From Mya arenaria (lineage: Eukaryota > Mollusca > Bivalvia > Myida > Myidae): a DNA stretch of 64,000 nucleotides. Positions 34,920-46,984 of this stretch are shown piece by piece. Location: positions 20,014,966-20,078,965 of the forward strand of contig NC_069125.1 of assembly GCF_026914265.1 (NCBI RefSeq), written 5' to 3'. Below the pieces are notes generated by a model. The model searched no databases. It had not been told where the DNA came from and saw only the letters and a program-made list of their open reading frames with translations. The position numbers and the translations under genes were made by a program. Every line of letters starts with the position of its first letter. The first letter of the stretch is position 1.

Positions 34920-35496
34920 TATAAATGTTTCTTTGGTATTTTGATTGTATCATAAACGGTAGTGTTTAATCATAAATCTGTAGATCCTTAGGACATACGA
35001 GATGTACATATTCTTTTTCCTTTTGTGTGCGTGTTTTTCCTTTTGTTGTTATTGTTGTTGTTGGTTTTGTTGTCTTTTTTTTGTAATATTCATATCCTTA
35101 AACAGTAGCCACAAAGTTGTATGTATCACGCAGCTTGAACCTTGCGGCTGTATTAATCAACGTTGAGAAGTATTTATATATAGAGAGAAATTCATATAGA
35201 TTTTTATAACACCGAAATCATTACCTTTTCATATTATACCTTAATATCGATGACATTCTTGTTATTGTTATATACACTCTCACAATATCTATATCAAACT
35301 TATGATTGATTTATCAATAGAACTTATGTTATATTTGTCACATGCCATGCATTGTTTCTATACATATTGTTGTGACGATGAGCTTTTTATGCTTAAGTCG
35401 AATAAAATTTCTGTTCTGTTCTGTTCTGTTCTGTAAATAATGTAAGTTTTTCTCATTTCCAGTTTTTTTCTTTTGTTTAAAATACTGTTTTTGAAA

Positions 35497-36327
35497 ATCA
35501 GTCTCGGGTGGAAAACAAAAGGATGAATAGCACAATTAAAATATAACATATAAATTGAATACGTTAATTATAATTAACATTCTCGGGTGAAAAACAAGAG
35601 GATGTATAGCACATATAAAATAGAATATATTAATTGAATACGTTAGTTATAATTAACATTCTCGGGTGGAAAACAAGAGGAAGTATAGCACATATAAAAT
35701 AGAATATATTAATTGAATATATTAATTAAAATTAACATTCTCGGGTGGAAAACAAGAGGATGTATAGCACATATAAAATAGAATATATTAATTGAATATG
35801 TTAATTATAATTAACATTCTCGGGTGGAAAACAAGAGGATGTATATATATAAAATGAAATTTATTAACTGAATATGTTAATTATAATTAACATTCTCGGG
35901 TGGAAAACAAGAAGATGTATAGCACATATAAAATAGAATATATTAATTGAATATGTTAATTAAAATTAACATTCTCGGGTGGAAAACAAGAGGATGTATA
36001 GCACATATAAAATAGAATATATTAATCGAATATGTTAATTATAATTAACATTCTCGGGTGGAAAACAAGAGGATGTATTGCACATATAAAATAGAATATA
36101 TTAATCGAATATGTTAATTATAATTAACATTCTCGGGTGGAAAACAAGAAGATGTATAGCACATATAAAATAGATATAAAATAGAATATATTAATCGAAT
36201 ATGTTAATTATAATTAACATTCTCGGGTGGAAAACAAGAAGATGTATATATATAAAATAGATTATATTAACTGAATATGTTAGTTATTGTGTTATACATC
36301 CTCTTGTTTTCCACCCGAAACACTGAT
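35497..36327. mobile_element. 79 bp tandem array bounded by inverted unit copies; Helentron/HINE-like candidate
   Basis: Ten direct copies start (at CTCGGG) at 35503, 35582, 35661, 35740, 35819, 35895, 35974, 36053, 36132 and 36222. Each reads CTCGGGTGGAAAACAAGAGG then ATGTATAGCACATATAAAAT and an AT-rich TTAATTATAATTAAC end. At 36297-36327 the unit start appears inverted (CATCCTCTTGTTTTCCACCC, then ACTGAT). The left edge is ATCAGTCTCGGGTGG and the right edge, inverted, is ATCAGTGTTTCGGGTGG, so the array has matching inverted ends. Bivalve pearl-type and Helentron-related elements carry central tandem cores; assignment to them is inference. No coding. Confidence 0.7.
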
Positions 36328-36538
36328 ATAATAATACTAATTTGATATCAAGAAGCAATGATGACGTCACGTCCGATAAACAACTTTTTAAAATCGTACG
36401 TTAAAAAATGTAAAAAATAAAAAATAAAATGTCGCCGTCAAAAGATAAATAAAGGAAACGTACACGTCTTAAAAGCGCTTCTTTTTCTGGATGAATTGAT
36501 ACGAAAAACATTAAAAAGTATAAACTAACAGCTAAAAT

Positions 36539-36951
36539 ATGAATGAAAAATCGATTGTGACGGCTCCGGGACAACCGGAAGTGGGTTCAACGGCGGCATT
36601 TAATTTGAATGAAGCGAGACCGTTGTTAAAGAAACTCAAACAGGACGAAAAAAGAAGGACAAAGCGACTGTAGAAACAATCAAGGAGAACGCGACAAAAG
36701 AAAAAGACAAAATTCAAGGTCAAAAGGTGAAAAAACAGTATGAACTCAACGCAGAAAAGGCTCTAAAGAAGAAGTTAGATGCGGCGAATAGTACCACATT
36801 CTCAATCATTCAAACAGGCGGAGGAATAAGACTGCATACGAATGTGGGTATGTATGAATTTTTTAAACATACAGCTTATCAGTATTATACGTCAGACGAA
36901 ATGAAAGCAGATTGCACTAACGCAACTGATAAAAAAACAGAACATTGTTGA
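36539..36951 (+). pseudogene. LINE C 5' coding remnant, basic, with TGGG motif
   Basis: A 45-codon frame from ATG 36539 (MNEKSIVTAPGQPEVGSTAA...) continues after a frame change near 36660 as a Lys-rich stretch (KKQYELNAEKALKKKLDAAN) and QTGGGIRLHTN, ending at 36949. The Lys-rich run followed by TGGG recalls zeste/MADF-Myb-like DNA-binding segments, but this is weak. It may be the N-terminus of ORF1 or a separate upstream protein. Confidence 0.4.
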
Positions 36952-36971
36952 AACCCGGTGTAGAGTAGTAG

Positions 36972-38726
36972 TTGCATTATACAATTAACTTTTACCATAC
37001 AACTAGTTCAATGCTTATAAATGGAAAAGGTGTACAGCAGTTTATGACAAAAGATATGTGTGAAATCTTGTCAAAACTTGAAAACAGACTGAATGAAGAA
37101 GGCATCACGCTCGACGATTTTAATGAGAAAATACGACAGAAAATCATTACAGCATTGTCAGACGTTTCTGATGCAGAAAATACTTCGGAACACACATCCC
37201 AAATTATCCAGAATAATACTGAATCGAACGACTCAATACTGAGTGAACTTGATCCAGATGAACTTATAATACTGGAAGAAACTGGCGCGGATAACTCGTG
37301 TGACGAGAGTACATTAAACGAAATTGTAGACACATGTACGGAACATAACAATGAAACACGTCTACTGAAAATTTTACAGGCAGACATGGCCGATCTGATA
37401 GACATATTACTATGTCATATTGAGAATACAAACTCTAATTTTTAAAGACTGAGTGATGAAGTTATTAGTTTGAAAAGGCTAAATTCTCAAATAGCGTCTA
37501 GTACTGACAGCAAAATTGAGTCTGTACAGCAAAAAATAAACAATTCTCAGCTAGACATAAACAAATTCAATGGCATGTTACAGAAACGAATGCAGTCAAT
37601 TATGGATATACTGAAATCTCGTCAAGGAAAATCAGAGAGTGGGCGTGAAATAAAAAGTCCCGAATTTACAATAGACACCAATAACGAGGCAAGTTGCAAT
37701 GAAGATGTACAATTGCTTCCCGAGACAACATTGTTGATAGGAGATTCTATTCTCAAGAATGTTAATTCTAGAGGACTAGGAAATGTTGAAATTCGAATGA
37801 TTAGAGGGGGAAAAGTTAACCATGTTGGTTTAAGGTTGGAAAAATGGGAAGTAGACGACTTGAAAAACGTTATTCTGTATATCGGTGGGAACGATGTATC
37901 TGATGGCCAGGATCTTCGCGAAATGTATAAACAAATGAAAAATGGAATAGAATCTGTACAACGTAGAAATCCGTACTGCGAAATGTACGTTTGCACCATT
38001 TGTCCCCGAGCCGACTGTGACGTTAGCCAGGCTAATAAAATGCTGGCAGCGCTGTGCGAAGAAACGGGAGCCAAACTTATTAATACATTTAATAAGTTTG
38101 TATTCGGTGACGGTTCCTCAATTCCGGAGTATTACAACCACGACGGTATTCATTTGAACAAAAAAGGAACAAGTGCTTTGGTTCGTACAATTAACACGTC
38201 GGTGAAAATAATTCGAAGGTCAACAGACGCAAGAAGTTATCACTCCGAAATCGGCGGTGCAGTGCGAAACACACATAAACCCGAAGCAGCTTATAGGACG
38301 GATCGTGAAAGAAAATCTGCAGGACAACGCGGAGAAAGAACAAGGAGGCACTCGGACAATAAATCCCCTCGGCAAAATGTTGCCGGCATTGACAGAGAAC
38401 GAGATATACCCGTAGATCGTAATAAATGGTGTACACACTGCAGAATGCAGAACCACAATACCAGCGAGTGTGGACGAAGGCGGCATGCTGGAAATACACA
38501 TTTTAGTTCTAGCCTTTACCGGAAATACTACGGATCCGCCGACAAACACAATCAAAGAAATGAAACTGTTTTTCATATTATTCCACGTAATAAGTTTATA
38601 ATGATACAATTACAATTATTGTATATATATAGTAAATTCTGTAATATTATGGACAAGTATAATGAAGGAATTTCAATCAGGAATCCCAATAAAAAATGTG
38701 CGAATACAAATGCATGTAACTATTGA
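36972..38726 (+). pseudogene. LINE C ORF1: coiled coil, SGNH hydrolase, CCHC knuckle; one internal stop
   Basis: The frame is open except for a TAA at 37443. The likely start is the Met near 37010 (MLINGKGVQQF). An acidic and coiled-coil region leads to an SGNH/GDSL-type hydrolase: LLIGDSIL holds the nucleophile Ser, LYIGGNDVSD is the Gly/Asn block, and HDGIHLNKKG supplies the Asp-His pair. A basic RRSTDARSYHS-to-RRHSD region and a zinc knuckle (CTHCRMQNHNTSEC) follow. Such esterase ORF1s are known in CR1-type LINEs. All catalytic residues are present. ORF2 overlaps its last 65 bp in another frame. Confidence 0.88.
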
Positions 38727-41717
38727 CTATTTGTTACAACCTACGGGTCAGCCTCAAAATATATATCCATTTACGTCATGTACGGTGAATACCAAAACTG
38801 ATTTGATAAGAAATACAGGCTTTAATAGTAATAGTTCGACTTTGCCAATTAAAAATGACAAAAAGAATCATAAAGGCTTACACATAGTCAGTTTAAATAT
38901 TCAACATATTTTAAACAAGCGAGATGAGTTGAAATTTCATTTATTTCAGTCATTTCACATTGATATAATTGGTTTATGCGAAACGTTTTTGACACCCAGT
39001 GTACATGATAATGAATTAGTTATTCCTGGATATAGCTTCGTGCGCAATGATCGCCACGACAAAGGGGGTGGGGGTATAATTGTCTACATTTCAAATAAAC
39101 TCTCAAATGTTAGGCGATATGATTTAGAGTCCGACACTTTAGAATCCGTCAGGGTTCAAATCGCTTTACCCAGAAGTAAATCGTTTTTAGTAAACTTTGT
39201 ATATAGACCTCCTGATTCTTCACAAAACTTGATAGTTCTATTTGAAACTCAATACAACAAATTAGGAAGCAAGGATAGTGAAGTATATGCTCTTGGGGAC
39301 TTTAACATCAATTTTTTTCCAGACAAAACAAATAAATTTAATAATGACAAATGGGAAAATTTTCTTTCCAAGTTTGGACTTTCTCAAATCATTGAAACGC
39401 CAACTAGAATTCATAAAAATGGTTCGTCTATTATAGACCATATATACACAACAAGAAAAGATCTCATCTCAGATATTGCTGTATATAATTATACCACAAG
39501 CGACCACTTGCCTATCGCTTTCACGAGATCAGTAAAAAAGAAACAAGTGAAAAACAGTCACGATTCAATAGCATATCGATGTTATTAAAGCTTCGATGAA
39601 GATCTTTTTAAAGCAGATTTAGTTAACTCAAATCTGATCCTTATCGATTCAATAGCAGATCCAAACTTTGCTTTGGGCATTTTATATGATACAATTCATA
39701 CTGCTCTTTCTAACCATACGACAATCAAGCAAAAGAGAATTAAATATGCGAGTCAACCGTTTTGGTTCTCGGATCAAATAAAACAAACATTTTTTTTGAG
39801 GGATTATTATTTTTTGCACAAAGATTTTGAGAATTACAAAAAAACACGAAACAAAATTTCATCTATGATACGCAAAAGCAAAAATTCCTTCTATAACGAT
39901 GCTATCAAAAATAATAAATCTTCAAAGTTTCTTTGGCAAAACCTGAATGATATCACAAATAACAACAAAGCACACCAATTAAGTATTCCAAATAAACTTA
40001 TCATAAATGAAAAAGATTTTGAGGGTGCAGTGGAAATATTGGAAGCCTTAAATTCTCACTTCACCAATATATCTAATATAATTAAGAGAAACCCATTTGC
40101 TAAGGAACATTTTTCTACTCTGCAAAAATATCTGGATGAAAAATTGCGACATCATCAATTTAATGTGGAAAATATTACAGCCCTTGATGTAAAGCACATC
40201 ATTGACAAACTTGACACTTCAAAGTCCACTGGTCCTGATGGAATAGGACCAAACATTTTACGCTATTGTGGCGATTACATAACATCTGCAATAGCTTCTA
40301 TCATCAATAACAGTATAGAAAGCGGTATATTTCCTGACAAATTGAAAGAAGCTTTTGTTGTCCCGATACACAAATCAGGAAATAAGTACGAACCGGGAAA
40401 CTATCGGCCTATATACATTCTCAATACTTTATCAAAGATATTTGAACGACATATTGCGTCTCAGTTGCAAATGTTTTTTTAAGAGAACGAATATTATACA
40501 CAGAAATCAGTCGGGTTTCCGTCCAAATCACTCATGTCGGACTGCATTAACCCATCTTATAGATACATGGTTGAAGGGTATAGACAGTGGTGATTATGTA
40601 GGGGCCATTTATCTCGATCTCCGAAAAGCATTTGACTTAGTTGACCATGAAATACTCTTACACAAATTTAAACTTTATCACTTCACAGAAAGGTCTATGA
40701 AGTTATTTAGGTCCTATCTGACTAACAGGATGCAATTTGTGAAAGGGAACAACATTAATTCTGAGAAAATGAAAACTATGTCGGGTGTCCCTCAAGGATC
40801 AATACTCGGTCCCTTACTTTTTCTAATATACATCAATGATATGCCTTTAATTTCTTCCAATTCATGTATTGACTTATATGCAGATGATTGCACGTTATAC
40901 AAAATAGGTCCAAGTATATTGAGCATTCAATCAGATCTACAAAAAAGTCTTAATAGTGTGAACTGTTGGAGTAAGACAAATAATATGTCAATCCATCCAT
41001 CAAAAAACCAAATGTATGATTCTATGTACTAATTATAAGGCAAAACATGCATTGCAACGTGAACTATCAATAGATGGATTGTCAGTAGAAAACGTGAAAT
41101 GCCAAAAGGTCCTCGGGGTGCATGTTGATCAGACATTGTCATGGCATACACATGTTAAGACTGTAGTGAATAAGCTTAATTCAAAATTGGCACTTCTAAG
41201 AAGAATAGCATATTATCTAACAGACGAGATGGAATTATTGTATTATAATGCATATATCATTTCAAACATGGAGTACTGTTGAAGTGTCTGGGGACTTACA
41301 CATTCCTCAAATACCACAAAAATCACTAATATTCAGAAAAGAGCGATTAAGCTAATAATGAAGTCGGGAACTAGCCACTGTGGAAACATATTCAAACAGT
41401 CAGGGTTGCTATCTTTTGAAGACAGGTGCTATTATCATTTTTCATTACTTGTTTTCAAAAGCATGAAATTTTTGACTCCTTCGTACTTCACAGAATTGTT
41501 AACATTTGCCAAAAATGAGCACTATAGCTTGCGTTCTTCAGAAAACAAGGATCTTTTTGTTGTTAAACCCAGAACAAACTATATCAAAAATACATTTGCA
41601 TATAAAGCAATGAAAATTTGGAATTCTCTTCCTACATACATTAAATGTAAAGATAAGCTACCAGCCTTTAAACATGCATTAAAGGCTACTTATTGGCAGA
41701 ATAATTTTATCATATGA
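38662..41717 (+). pseudogene. LINE C ORF2 (endonuclease-reverse transcriptase), broken
   Basis: The endonuclease (38662-39588) shows VSLNIQHILNK, GLCETFL, GGGGIIVYI, ALGDFNINFF and TSDHLPIAF. The RT follows with NYRPIYILNTLSKIFERH, IYLDLRKAFDLVDHEILL (motif A), GVPQGSILGPLLFLIYIND (motif B) and LYADDCTLY (motif C). Stops lie at 39586 and 41280, and frames change near 40480 (a T run) and 41010 (an A run). The C-terminus (41358-41717) contains FEDRCYYHFSLLVFKS and IWNSLPTYIK, usual for CR1/L2-like elements. No RNase H domain and no C-terminal zinc knuckle of the LINE A/B type is seen. Confidence 0.92.
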
Positions 41718-42150
41718 AAAACAATCTTGACACTTTATTTAATTCACATTATAATAGAAAGTTCATTGTTTACATGAATTGTGAATTGTGTTAATGTACG
41801 TATATGACACTCTTGCAACAACTTGTAATGGATACTACCAAATATGTAAATGTTGAAAATATATTGATTGAATGTGGTTTTACTGAATATATCTTCATTA
41901 TTTACATTATGAAATTATTGTAAGTTATAATCATTATATTAAACTGAGTTGTGTTTGTCGATAGTGATAGTGTGTTTGTATGTTGTTTTGTTTTTTTTAT
42001 GTTGCTTAATATGTAACTTAGTATATGTGTTTTTGTAATACTTTTTTGTGTGAAGGCCATGCTGGAAATAAGTAGTATGACTGTAATGATTGTACACTTA
42101 GTATGTAACCTTCGTTAAATAAAGTTGTTATTATTATTATTATTATATTA

Positions 42151-43341
42151 TTTTGGTTGTTGCGATTTAAAAACGCCGTTATATCTAACAATAGTTAGTG
42201 TGGTTGTTTATGTTGTTGTTGTTGTCGTTGTTGTTAATAATCATACCTTTTTAATGTAGAATAAACAATATCAAGTTTTCACAACTGTATCTTTTATGAA
42301 CCGATTTATTTAGATGACTTTTAGATTATACATACCTGTGCTTAAACAAAATAACACGATCCAAAAACTCAGGCATCTTCTACCGTCCATGTCTACTTTT
42401 TAATGCCTAATATTCTAAAAGTTGTTGCTGCACTTTCGTTAAATTCTAGTTTCACATGTTTACTCATACATACTTTACTTAATGTAATAGTTTAGCCTCT
42501 ACCATATTTGTGGACAATAATTTACCTAGCGGTCAGTCTAAACAGTGAATCATCAATCAAAGTTGACAGGCAACTGGCCACTTACGCGTTGTAACGTCCG
42601 TCACGTAAACGTTGTGGTGTGTATTGGACTTGCCATGACAAGATGATTGGTCAAGCAATGTGTTAACGTACCGACTGGACGAGGTAGGGGCAGAAATAAA
42701 TTATTAGTCAACTTAGTAAACATCCTCGTTATTATTTGTATTACATCTTAAAATAGCCAATACTCATAAATAATTGTTTTATATATAAGATATATTTCCT
42801 TTTAAACTAGTATAACGATTTGTTCCGCATAAATAATTATCGTAAGATATGTTTAAAGAAAGTATTCAAAATATACGAGTGCTTCGGAGTCCATTCAGTG
42901 GATAATTTTAGCGGGTTCAACAGTTAAACGCTCGATTTTAAATTATTTATCTTTCCTTATAAAATAAAGAAACTGCTTTAAAAACTGTCATTTCTTTTTT
43001 TGTATTTTTTGTATGTTCATTGTACTTTTCTTCATGTAAATGAACTATAATAAATTCATCTATGACTTCTACTGAAGTTTCGTTTATTTGAAATATCGCC
43101 GTTCTTTGAAACCTTGATGATGACAACAAATTCAATATCTATATACATATTCAATATCAATTTCCATAGAAAATAAAATTCGTTTGATAAAAGCACCCAC
43201 TTCCATTGTAAATCATCGAACAAGTATTGCGCAGCAAACTATGTGTTCGATATTTATAGCTCGTCTGTTTGTTCGAAGACAAAAATCCGGCTATTGCCGG
43301 TGATTGGGTTGATATTGTCGTCGGTGGCGTCGTCGTATTTG
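42151..43341. other. Intergenic; no recognised gene
   Basis: Holds a GTTGTT-rich run near 42205-42236, otherwise AT-rich non-coding sequence. A small CCGGCTATTGCCGG hairpin lies near 43290, immediately before the minisatellite. Confidence 0.45.
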
Positions 43342-44577
43342 CGATTACTCAAACAACATGAACATACTGTAACATTGGCGATCACTCAAACAACATGAAC
43401 ATACTGTAACATTGGCGATCACTCAAACAACATGCACATACTGTAACATTGGCGATTACTCAAACAACATGCACACACTGTAACATTGGCGATCACTCAA
43501 ACAACATGCACACACTGTAACATTGGCGATCACTCAAACAACTTGCACATACTGTAACATTGGCGATCACTCAAACAACATGCACATACTGTAACATTGG
43601 CGATCACTCAAACAACATGCACATACTGTAACATTGGCGATCACTCAAACAACATGCACATACTGTAACATTGGCGATCACTCAAACAACATGCACACAC
43701 TGTAACATTGGCGATTACTCAAACAACATGCACACACTGTAACATTGGCGATTACTCAAACAACATGCACACACTGTAACATTGGCGATTACTCAAACAA
43801 CATGCACACACTGTAACATTGGCGATTACTCAAACAACATGCACAAACTGTAACATTGGCGATTACTCAAACAACATGAACAAACTGTAACATTGGCGAT
43901 TACTCAAACAACATGCACATACTGTAACATTGGCGATCACTCAAACAACATGCACATACTGTAACATTGGCGATTACTCAAACAACATGCACACACTGTA
44001 ACATTGGCGATCACTCAAACAACATGCACATACTGTAACATTGGCGATCACTCAAACAACATGCACATACTGTAACATTGGCGATCACTCAAACAACATG
44101 CACATACTGTAACATTGGCGATCACTCAAACAACATGCACATACTGTAACATTGGCGATCACTCAAACAACATGCACATACTGTAACATTGGCGATCACT
44201 CAAACAACATGCACACACTGTAACATTGGCGATTACTCAAACAACATGCACACACTGTAACATTGGCGATTACTCAAACAACATGCACACACTGTAACAT
44301 TGGCGATCACTCAAACAACATGCACACACTGTAACATTGGCGATCACTCAAACAACATGCACACACTGTAACATTGGCGATCACTCAAACAACATGCACA
44401 CACTGTAACATTGGCGATTACTCAAACAACATGCACACACTGTAACATTGGCGATTACTCAAACAACATGCACAAACTGTAACATTGGCGATTACTCAAA
44501 CAACATGAACAAACTGTAACATTGGCGATTACTCAAACAACATGAACATACTGTAACATTGGCGATTACTCAAACAA
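43342..44577. repeat. 37 bp minisatellite, ~33 copies, with higher-order structure
   Basis: The unit is GATCACTCAAACAACATGCA then CATACTGTAACATTGGC. Copies are nearly perfect and vary mainly at two sites: GATTAC or GATCAC, and CACAC, CACAT or CACAA before ACTGT. The run of variants ending ...GCACAAACT, GAACAAACT, then CATACT occurs twice, about 17 units (629 bp) apart, showing block duplication. 37 is not a multiple of 3 and no frame stays open. It ends about 250 bp downstream of the C1q gene stop. Confidence 0.95.
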
Positions 44578-44785
44578 CGTTCAAGATATTCAACATGCAC
44601 ATGTATAGGCCCATAACTATGTTCTTAATAACTGCCGAGTTACGCTCCCTTTTTGACAGAAAAATAACATGCAATAGCTTTAATTTTGGATTTAACTAAG
44701 GATATTCAAATGCAACACCGTAAAATGTTGGTAAAGACATAAATCTGAAGGGAATTAACCACGTTAAAGGTTTGTTTGTTTTGTT

Positions 44786-44791
44786 TTTATT
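44786..44791 (-). terminator. Candidate polyadenylation signal of the C1q gene
   Basis: AATAAA on the minus strand, 40 bp past the stop codon of the C1q-domain gene. Its position suits a short 3' untranslated region. Confidence 0.5.
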
Positions 44792-44830
44792 TTGAGTGTG
44801 TTAACTTTAACTGTAAATACATTTAGTCAT

Positions 44831-45769
44831 TTACATTGCATGTAAAAGGACTCCAGAGAACCGAGAAAAGTGATCGTAAACAGCGTTTGTCCCTCCTACA
44901 CTTGCTTTCACAAAGATTTCGTCTCCTGCATTGGCTTCTACTAAAGCGACCTCGCCCGTTCCAACAAAGCTACTTGATGGTCCTGTAAACGGCCTTGCGA
45001 TAAGCTTGGTGTTGTGGTAGAGCTCAATGGATGCCGTACCATTCCTTCCATCGGCTAAGAGTGTGACCGAGAAAAGGTACAGGCCTTTGACAGGAGCATG
45101 GAAGATGCCGGTAGTTGTGCTGTAAGCCCCTCCCAAATTAGTCAAGACTGTGTCGAAAATCAGGATGCGTCCACCTTCGGTTGACCCCAGTCTGGTTGAG
45201 CTAAGCTTTCCTTCAAATGCGATGATTGCCTTTTCCGCTGTCAAGGATTCTAGTAAAGGCAACGTGTTTGTATTAGTTAGATGTACATTATATAAAGAAT
45301 TACTATAAACTCTACCAGCTAACACTTAAAAAAGCTACTCACGGTTTCCATAAAAAGACGATGTCCAGAGTTATAGAAAGAAGTAGAATGCAAAACTAAA
45401 TATAGTACAACATTTAGCAAAAAGTTAATGTTTCTTTTCCAAACAAAAACTGAAACTTACTGTTGAGTGTGTTGACACTCGCTTGCAGTTTTTCTATGTT
45501 TTCTTGTTGACTATGTACCTAATAAATAGATTAAAAAGAAATGCATGAGTCATCCCGTTTTAAAACGACTTGGGCTATTAAAAATATTGACAAGCAAATT
45601 AACTTAAAAACGCTCAACCTACCTGAGTTTCAAGGTTCATTCTTAGCGACTGCTCTTGGCCAATGAGTTGCACGAGAGCAGCGTGGTCAGCGCTGCCGGA
45701 AGCAAGCGTTTCCTCTAGAAATGCGCACGCGCTAGCCAGATGAACAGCAAAACACACCAAGGCAAACAT
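44831..45769 (-). CDS. Secreted C1q domain-containing protein, three exons, complete
   Basis: Minus-strand exons 45623-45769, 45461-45518 and 44831-45249 have GT/AG borders and join in frame to 207 residues. Exon 1 starts MFALVCFAVHLASACA, a signal peptide, followed by a helical region. Exon 2 (VHSQQENIEKLQASVNTLN) is a short coiled coil likely to drive trimerisation. Exon 3 is the globular C1q domain with AFEGKLS at its start, GIFHAPVKGLYLFSVTLLAD, NAGDEIFVKAS and a final FSGVLLHAM. Globular-head C1q proteins are a hugely expanded, lectin-like family in bivalves, with roles in recognition and biomineralisation; ligand unknown here. No collagen region is present, as is usual for the bivalve type. 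The alternative ATG upstream (45907) would precede the signal peptide and is rejected. Confidence 0.93.
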
Positions 45770-46163
45770 GGCGTCACTCAATTGTGACAACTTGGGACTA
45801 TAAATGGGGGCATAAAGTTCGCCTGCTAAGTAAAATACTGATAAGATATGGCGTTGAGTACATATGAAATTTGAAATACGACAGATCTGACGAAAAGTAC
45901 CGTACACAATTCAAACAAAACAATCATAACCAGTAGACTTCGGATGCTTTAACTCGTAATATCTTATCGCTGAACAGCATAATTGTAAGCCTTTTAAAAG
46001 TCAGTATTAGCAGCCAACTATTTCAAATTCGGATCTCCTCAGAGTTTGTTATCCATAACTAAGCAACAATGCTCGTATTTTAAATCTAGTACGAATTGTT
46101 TGCGAACATCTATTATCCAAGTATTGATTGCATTCAACGCATAAATATTCTGCCAGAGGGTCA

Positions 46164-46272
<109 letters not shown>

Positions 46273-46984
46273 GGCCATCCTTAGATTTATTGTGTGGCAC
46301 TTGATAATATTTACGTGAAACATTACGAATACACAACGGGGAAGAGAGGATTTTCAATCTGAGCTGCAAGATGGCGGCGAAAAATAAAACAATAGGTATT
46401 TTGGAACCTGTTTCCGCCTGGAAAGTAGTGAAAATTATAATTTTTCAAAAAATCATGAGCATTCGTCACTACAATCTCCATGTTTTTCTCGGCTTTAATA
46501 TTGTAGGTTGCGGATTAAAAAAAGTTATTGAAGGGAAACCTTGGACAATTCTAATGTTTACAAATGTGGGGAGCGAGATTTTGATAATTTTAAAGGTCTT
46601 TTTAGCTCAAAATACACACTTATATGACTAAGCAGATTAAATGCTTGACCATTCATAGTTCAAGGGGCATCCAGATATTTAGTTAGGTATTAATGAAACC
46701 AGTAAACATGTGTTTATTAAATATAGTCCCATTTTTAAAAAAGTTCATCATTGCGAAATCCACTCTCTAGCTATATTCATCCACGGTCAATCCTCTGTAC
46801 ATATATGTACAGTGCATAAAACGTTATTGTTTTTATTCACCTGTCACAGTTAACATAAATAGGTCAATACATACATAACATTTCCTGGGTCAGGGGTCAT
46901 TTTTATTAAGCACTTTTTTGGTATTATTCATAATATAAATATAACAATGAGTTTGCTGCTAATGTACATTCAATTATCATATAG

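Larger units (their letters stand above)
30453..35433 (+). mobile_element. LINE B, near-full-length non-LTR retrotransposon with (TTCTG)n tail
   Basis: ORF1 and ORF2 are followed by about 500 bp of 3' untranslated sequence, AATAAA at about 35400 and a (TTCTG)n tail ending near 35433. It belongs to the same broad group as LINE A and is less decayed: one stop in ORF1 and three frameshifts in ORF2. The 5' end is undefined; it may start between about 30130 and 30450. No target-site duplication could be assigned. Confidence 0.92.
36539..42150 (+). mobile_element. LINE C, CR1/L2-group non-LTR retrotransposon with (ATT)n tail
   Basis: An esterase-type ORF1 and an endonuclease-RT ORF2 are followed by about 400 bp of untranslated sequence, AATAAA at 42118 and a TTA/ATT run to about 42150. 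GVPQGSILGPLLFLIYINDM and LYADDCTLY are typical of the CR1/L2/Rex1 assemblage. Damage is limited to a few stops and homopolymer frameshifts, so it is fairly young. The 5' end lies near or before 36539. Confidence 0.92.

Noticed and set aside
43342-44577. Possible CRISPR-like array
   Set aside because: The repeats are contiguous 37 bp units without unique spacers, in an animal genome; it is a minisatellite.
46371-46631. 86-codon frame beginning ATGGCGGCG
   Set aside because: The start context is attractive, but there is no domain, no downstream exon and no strong donor; possibly a repeat-borne frame.
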